Part shown: piece after piece, positions 25,711 to 29,239 of the stretch | How the letters are laid out: each line of letters opens with the position of its first letter | Position numbering within the stretch: position 1 is the first letter of the stretch | Virus record (IMG/VR): IMGVR_UViG_3300030012_003425 | Coordinates: 1-29,239 of that record | DNA: 29,239 nt | Source of the DNA: a virus | Reading direction: 5' to 3' (one strand) | The notes under the pieces: generated by a model | Told to the model about the DNA's origin: nothing | The model's input: the letters and a program-made list of their open reading frames with translations, nothing else | Database searches by the model: none | Program-made: the position numbers and the translations under genes

Positions 25711-27660
25711 ATGGCTGCTCCTGTAATAAAGTTTAAAAGAGGTGCCAACAGTAGTTTACCTGCTCTAAAAGCAGGTGAACCAGCGTTTGTAACTGATGAG
25801 TTCGATTTTTATATTGGACTGGACAACAATGCCTCCAATAACAAGTTTTTCGGTTCGCACCGATATTGGACGAGAGAGACTGCAACTGCAGGTTCTGCGG
25901 TAAGAGTCGTAGAGGGTGCAAATAATGGCGACAATTATATAGAATTTAAAGCACCTGCAACATTAGGTGGTAATTTAACATATACATTCCCTGCCACTAA
26001 CGCCACTAGCGGTATTTTACAAAATGATGGTAGTGGTAACTTAAGTTGGATGACGACTGGAACATTGGTCGGTCCTCTCACTATATCAGATACCACAGAT
26101 TCAACTACTAAAGATACAGGAGCCTTTATAATTGATGGTGGTCTTGGCGTAGAGAAGAGTGTAACTGTAGGAGCAGCAGTTTCAATCGGAGACAGACTAT
26201 TTGTTAAGGGTGAGTCAGAATTTATAGGTATCGTTACATTCCGTGGTGGAACAATCAGACTAGGTGACGGAGATACTGATGACGTTGTAGTTGGTGGTGA
26301 GTTTGCATCAGATTTAATACCTACTACTGATAATGCTCACGATATTGGTTCAGCATCAAAAGAGTGGAGAAATGCATTCTTCGATGGAACAGTAGAAACA
26401 GATGGTTTAAATGTATCTGGTGTTCTAACAACAGCACAATTAGCATCTCCAGTTATTTCAGGATTTAATCGTTTACAAGCACCACATGGTGCAACTACAA
26501 CGATTGAAGTAAAAGTTGCAACCAAGGTATCAGGACAACACAGATATCATGGTTCAGGTAGTAGTTTAGGATATGTTTTAGATGATGTTCAGTCACCATT
26601 CCTAACACTCACACCAGGTAGAACATATAAATTTGATACCTCAGATAGTAGTAATAGTGGACACCCATTCAGATTCTATCTCGATGTTGATAAAACATAT
26701 GCATATACTACAGGTGTAACAGTTGCAGGAACTGCTGGTAACTCAGGATCATATACAGAAATTGTTGTATCAGATACAACTCCTGATGTGCTTCACTATC
26801 AGTGTAGTGCTCACGGTAAGATGGGTAACGCTGTTACCACAAATTCAAATACAGTAAATACTCCTCATGATGCAACATTTGAAGGTTTACTGAATGCAAA
26901 AGGTAATGTAGATCTTGGTGACGCAACATCAGATACAATTACTGTTACTGGTAGATTCGATAGTGATTTACTTCCATCAACTGATGGTGCAAGAGACCTT
27001 GGATCATCTGATAATGAATGGCAGGATCTATTCATAGATGGAACCGCACAAATAGACTCTTTAGTAGCAGATACTGCAGATATAAACGGTGGTACAGTTG
27101 ATGGTGTAACAATTGGTGGTGCCTCTGCTGGTGCAGGTACATTCACAGATTTAACTGGTGGTAATATACAAGTTGGCGTTACTGGTGATAATGAGATTGA
27201 TACATCAAGTGGTGGTTTAACTTTAGATTCTGCTGGTGGAACAGTTACAGTTGATGATAACTTAACTGTTAATGGAACATTCACTGTATTAGGAACTCAA
27301 TCTATAATCAATACCGAAACCTTAAAGGTTGAAGATAGTTTGATTGAAGTTGGTCTTGTTAATAGTGGTGGTTCACTGGTTGCTCCTTCATCTGATGCAA
27401 ATATAGATGTTGGTTTAATCTTCCATTACTACAGTGGTTCAGCAAAGAAAGCAGCAGTATTCTGGGATGACTCAGTAGGAAGAATTGCTTTCGGTGCAGA
27501 TGTATCAGAATCATCAAGTGTATTAACAAATTCAACACATGCTACAATCGAAGCAGGTGGATTATTTGTGAAGGATGCTGCGGGATTATCTGCAGTGATT
27601 AGTCATGATGGTTCACTTAGACAGTTAGAAAATATAACAGTCGATGGTGGCTCGTTCTAA
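25711..27660 (+). CDS. 649-aa tail fibre-like protein with cupredoxin-like module
   Basis: Residues 7-36 (KFKRGANSSLPALKAGEPAF, then VTDEFDFYIG) form the phage-fibre N-terminal module related in pattern to the N-terminal domain of the Bordetella phage tropism determinant Mtd (GE...TD...IG). Residues 184-227 and 402-445 are two copies of a 44-residue module with the core DLxPxTDxAxDxGS, EW and FxDGT, typical of phage fibres. Residues 269-380 form a cupredoxin-like module with H318, C365, H368 and M371 placed as type I copper ligands. The C-terminal part (NLTVNGTFTVLGTQSIINTE near 520) is a repeated-strand region common in marine phage fibres. The protein ends in VDGGSF. It is probably a host-contact or fibre component. 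It has its own late promoter and a strong terminator just downstream, so it forms a single-gene unit. Confidence 0.85.
   Translation: MAAPVIKFKRGANSSLPALKAGEPAFVTDEFDFYIGLDNNASNNKFFGSHRYWTRETATAGSAVRVVEGANNGDNYIEFKAPATLGGNLTYTFPATNATSGILQNDGSGNLSWMTTGTLVGPLTISDTTDSTTKDTGAFIIDGGLGVEKSVTVGAAVSIGDRLFVKGESEFIGIVTFRGGTIRLGDGDTDDVVVGGEFASDLIPTTDNAHDIGSASKEWRNAFFDGTVETDGLNVSGVLTTAQLASPVISGFNRLQAPHGATTTIEVKVATKVSGQHRYHGSGSSLGYVLDDVQSPFLTLTPGRTYKFDTSDSSNSGHPFRFYLDVDKTYAYTTGVTVAGTAGNSGSYTEIVVSDTTPDVLHYQCSAHGKMGNAVTTNSNTVNTPHDATFEGLLNAKGNVDLGDATSDTITVTGRFDSDLLPSTDGARDLGSSDNEWQDLFIDGTAQIDSLVADTADINGGTVDGVTIGGASAGAGTFTDLTGGNIQVGVTGDNEIDTSSGGLTLDSAGGTVTVDDNLTVNGTFTVLGTQSIINTETLKVEDSLIEVGLVNSGGSLVAPSSDANIDVGLIFHYYSGSAKKAAVFWDDSVGRIAFGADVSESSSVLTNSTHATIEAGGLFVKDAAGLSAVISHDGSLRQLENITVDGGSF
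26260..26391 (+). repeat. Fibre module copy 1 (44 residues)
   Basis: Residues 184-227 of the fibre protein begin LGDGDTDDVVVGGEF and end with D201-T227. Fifteen of the last 27 positions are identical to copy 2. Confidence 0.75.
26515..26850 (+). other. Cupredoxin-like module in the fibre protein
   Basis: Residues 269-380. A strand pair LTLTPGRTYKFDTSD is followed by SNSGHPFRFYL (H318) and, after about 40 residues, by VLHYQCSAHGKMGNAV with C365, H368 and M371. H318 to C365 is 47 residues, the same as between the copper ligands His37 and Cys84 of plastocyanin, and C-x2-H is also the same. The Met follows after two residues rather than four. The arrangement is seen directly; copper binding is inferred. 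Confidence 0.65.
26914..27045 (+). repeat. Fibre module copy 2 (44 residues)
   Basis: Residues 402-445 of the fibre protein begin LGDATSDTITVTGRF and end with D419-T445. The cupredoxin-like module lies between the two copies. Confidence 0.75.
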
Positions 27661-27675
27661 CAGTAAAGTATAACT

Positions 27676-27683
27676 TATAAATA
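27676..27683 (+). promoter_or_regulatory. T4-type late promoter -10 box (perfect TATAAATA) abutting a terminator
   Basis: A perfect TATAAATA lies 16 nt after the fibre stop and ends 1 nt before the terminator stem. Initiation about 6 nt downstream would fall near 27689, inside the left arm of the hairpin (27685-27691). Transcripts from it would lose most of that arm and should not terminate there. It would drive the 71-aa gene, gp13 and gp14. Confidence 0.75.
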
Positions 27684-27684
27684 T

Positions 27685-27710
27685 AGGTGGGTGTATTCCC
27701 ACCTTTTTTT
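27685..27710 (+). terminator. Intrinsic terminator after the fibre gene
   Basis: A 7-bp GC-rich stem AGGTGGG (27685-27691) / CCCACCT (27698-27704) with a 6-nt loop is followed by a run of seven T (27704-27710). It is the only clear intrinsic terminator in the window and would stop transcripts coming from the fibre gene. Confidence 0.88.
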
Positions 27711-27720
27711 ATATATTGTT

Positions 27721-27936
27721 ATGGATGAAAACGAATACAAAATGATCATATCAGTGTATCAAAAAAAGACACACGATATGCTTGCTCAAATTATAGGATT
27801 AGAAACACGAGTTATGGGACTAAATCATGTTGTTGAGCAATTGAGTGCAAAGGTAACTGATCAGGAAAATTTATTGATTCAACTGAGAGGTAAGAAAAAA
27901 CCAAAAAATATTACAGTAGACTCTGAGGATTTCTAA
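27721..27936 (+). CDS. 71-aa coiled-coil protein before gp13
   Basis: The protein MDENEYKMIISVYQKKTHDM continues with LLxxLExRVxxLNxxVEQLxxKV-type heptads over about residues 20-58, then a basic GKKKPKN segment and an acidic end (SEDF). It is a small, soluble helical protein with no membrane span. A GTG in frame at 27691 would add ten residues, but it lies inside the terminator stem and would be within 3 nt of the expected transcript start, so ATG 27721 is preferred. No Shine-Dalgarno sequence is evident. Its stop overlaps the gp13 start (TAATG). I do not know its function; position suggests a neck or assembly helper. Confidence 0.78.
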   Translation: MDENEYKMIISVYQKKTHDMLAQIIGLETRVMGLNHVVEQLSAKVTDQENLLIQLRGKKKPKNITVDSEDF

Positions 27937-28781
27937 TGGCGAAACCTGCTACACGACAAGAACTAATAGATTATTGCTTTAGGCAGTTGGGTGCACCTGT
28001 ATTGGAAATCAACGTTGATGATGATCAAGTTGATGATTTAGTTGATGATGCACTTCAATATTTTCAGGAAAGACATTTTGATGGTATTGAGAGGATGTAT
28101 CTCAAATATCAATTTACTCAAGAGGATATTGATAGGGGAAAGGCAAAGGGGACAACAGGTGTAGGTATAGTTACAACGACAGGGACATCAACAAATATAA
28201 CTGGATATGGAACAACCACTAATAGTTTCTATGAAACATCTAACTTTATTCAGGTACCTGAATCTGTAATTGGTATAGAAAAAATATTTAAATTTGATAT
28301 GAGTGCGATATCTGGGGGTATGTTTAGCATTAAATATCAACTTTTCTTGAACGATTTATATTATTTCAACTCGGTTGAATTATTGCAGTATGCGATGGTC
28401 AAATCATATCTAGAGGATATAGATTTTCTATTAACCACAGAGGCACAAGTAAGATTTAATAAAAGACAAGATAGATTATATTTGGATATTGATTATGATG
28501 GAATTAATGTTGGAGATTTTATTGTTATCGACTGTCATAGAATTCTTGATCCTACAACTTTCACACAAATTTTCAATGATAGTTTTTTAAAAAGATATCT
28601 TACATCATTGTTAAAAAGACAATGGGGACAAAATTTAATTAAATTTAAAGGTGTTAAGTTACCTGGCGGTATTGAATTAAATGGTCGAGAAATATATGAT
28701 GATGCACTTCGAGAGATACAAATGATTAAAGAAGAAATGAGTTCTACATATGAACTTCCACCTCTAGACTTTATTGGATAA
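27936..28781 (+). CDS. gp13: Neck protein gp13 (head completion)
   Basis: This 281-aa protein matches T4-like gp13 (309 aa in T4), which with gp14 seals the filled head and provides the tail docking site. Family features are the N-terminal ATRQELIDYCFRQLGAPVLE at residues 5-24, followed by INVDDDQVDDLVDDALQYFQ, then ERHFDGIERMYLKYQFTQED. The middle contains LFLNDLYYFNSVELLQYAMV and the C-terminal third contains LKRYLTSLLKRQWGQNLIKF then KGVKLPGGIELNGREIYDDA. The start shares one base with the preceding stop (TAATG), and its own stop shares one base with the gp14 start, so the three are probably translated as a coupled set from the late promoter at 27676. Confidence 0.94.
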   Translation: MAKPATRQELIDYCFRQLGAPVLEINVDDDQVDDLVDDALQYFQERHFDGIERMYLKYQFTQEDIDRGKAKGTTGVGIVTTTGTSTNITGYGTTTNSFYETSNFIQVPESVIGIEKIFKFDMSAISGGMFSIKYQLFLNDLYYFNSVELLQYAMVKSYLEDIDFLLTTEAQVRFNKRQDRLYLDIDYDGINVGDFIVIDCHRILDPTTFTQIFNDSFLKRYLTSLLKRQWGQNLIKFKGVKLPGGIELNGREIYDDALREIQMIKEEMSSTYELPPLDFIG

Positions 28782-29239
28782 TGGCTTTAAATCCCTTCTT
28801 CCTACAAGGATCATCAAGTGAACAAAGACTAGTTCAGGATTTGATTAACGAGCAGTTAAAAATTTATGGTGTTGAGGTCACTTATATTCCTAGAAAATTT
28901 GTAAATCGGAGTACGGTGTTTCAAGAAATTGAAGCATCAAAATTCGATGATAATTATCTCATTGAAGCGTATGTTAATACATGGGATGGATATAGTGGTG
29001 CTGGAGATGTATTAACTAAATTTGGTATGAGTTTGAGAGATGAGTTACAGTTGGTCATTTCTAAAGAAAGGTTTGAAGATTTTATCGCACCATTTTTAAG
29101 TCAGGAGGATCCTGACGAGATTGGTGCTGCTGTATTAAGACCCCGTGAAGGAGATTTAGTTTTCTTTCCTTTAGGTGGTAGACTTTTTGAAGTTAAGTTT
29201 GTTGAACATGAGGTTCCATTTTACCAATTAGGAAACACA
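28781..29239 (+). CDS. gp14: Neck protein gp14, 3' end outside window
   Basis: An open frame of 153 codons runs from ATG 28781 to the window edge without a stop. The start MALNPFFLQGSSSEQRLVQD followed by LINEQLKIYGVEVTYIPRKF matches T4-like gp14 neck proteins (256 aa in T4), so roughly 100 residues should be missing. Further family-like stretches are ASKFDDNYLIEAYVNTWDGY and REGDLVFFPLGGRLFEVKFV. gp14 forms the neck with gp13 and receives the completed tail. The A of its ATG is the last base of the gp13 stop codon. Confidence 0.93.
   Translation, partial: MALNPFFLQGSSSEQRLVQDLINEQLKIYGVEVTYIPRKFVNRSTVFQEIEASKFDDNYLIEAYVNTWDGYSGAGDVLTKFGMSLRDELQLVISKERFEDFIAPFLSQEDPDEIGAAVLRPREGDLVFFPLGGRLFEVKFVEHEVPFYQLGNT

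Noticed and set aside
27691-27936. GTG at 27691 as start of the 71-aa gene
   Set aside because: It lies in the terminator stem and almost at the expected transcript start. ATG 27721 gives a sensible coiled-coil protein.
1-29239. tRNA genes, CRISPR arrays, insertion sequences, integrase or attachment sites
   Set aside because: None could be found by reading; coding density leaves almost no non-coding room, and the largest gap is under 100 nt.

Overview
The window is a continuous, tightly packed, single-strand (+) block of virion structural genes from a T4-like myovirus. The AT-rich composition, the order gp25 - gp6 - giant protein - gp8 - giant DUF4815-type protein - fibre genes - gp13 - gp14, and the modular beta-rich proteins fit the marine T4-like group best (cyanophages of Prochlorococcus/Synechococcus, possibly a relative infecting another marine bacterium). 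No host gene, tRNA, integrase or lysis cassette is present, so the host cannot be fixed from this window. No real gene was seen on the minus strand.

Layout. 1-1162: the 3' part of a SET-domain (lysine methyltransferase-like) gene, then an unrecognised 247-aa gene. 1207-15790: baseplate wedge genes gp25 and gp6, then one 4060-codon gene filling the place where T4 has gp7. 15827-25012: gp8, a 2344-aa DUF4815-like tail structural protein, a 28-codon membrane-peptide ORF wedged between neighbours by overlapping stop/start codons, a 107-aa protein with a capsid-targeting-like N-terminus, and a 63-aa coiled-coil protein. 25037-25662: two small beta-type tail accessory proteins. 25711-27660: a fibre-like protein carrying a cupredoxin-like module. 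A strong terminator follows. 27721-29239: a small coiled-coil protein, then the neck genes gp13 and gp14 (gp14 runs off the end).

Regulation. Five T4-type late-promoter -10 boxes (TATAAATA or one mismatch) lie 19-37 nt before start codons, at 1178, 15800, 25008, 25678 and 27676. They divide the block into five late transcription units. Within units, genes are joined by 1-3 nt gaps or TAATG/ATGA overlaps, which suggests translational coupling. The last promoter overlaps the single clear terminator, so that its own transcripts would skip the hairpin while read-through from upstream would stop.

How the genes work together: gp25, gp6, the giant gp7-position protein and gp8 should form the baseplate wedges. 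The DUF4815 protein and the fibre gene probably supply peripheral baseplate and fibre parts in place of T4 gp9-gp12/wac. gp13 and gp14 complete the neck that joins head to tail. The most unusual content is the SET-domain gene, the cupredoxin-like module with a complete set of candidate copper ligands in a fibre, the YHYH-type domain inside the giant protein, the twice-coupled mini-ORF, and the interlocked promoter/terminator.
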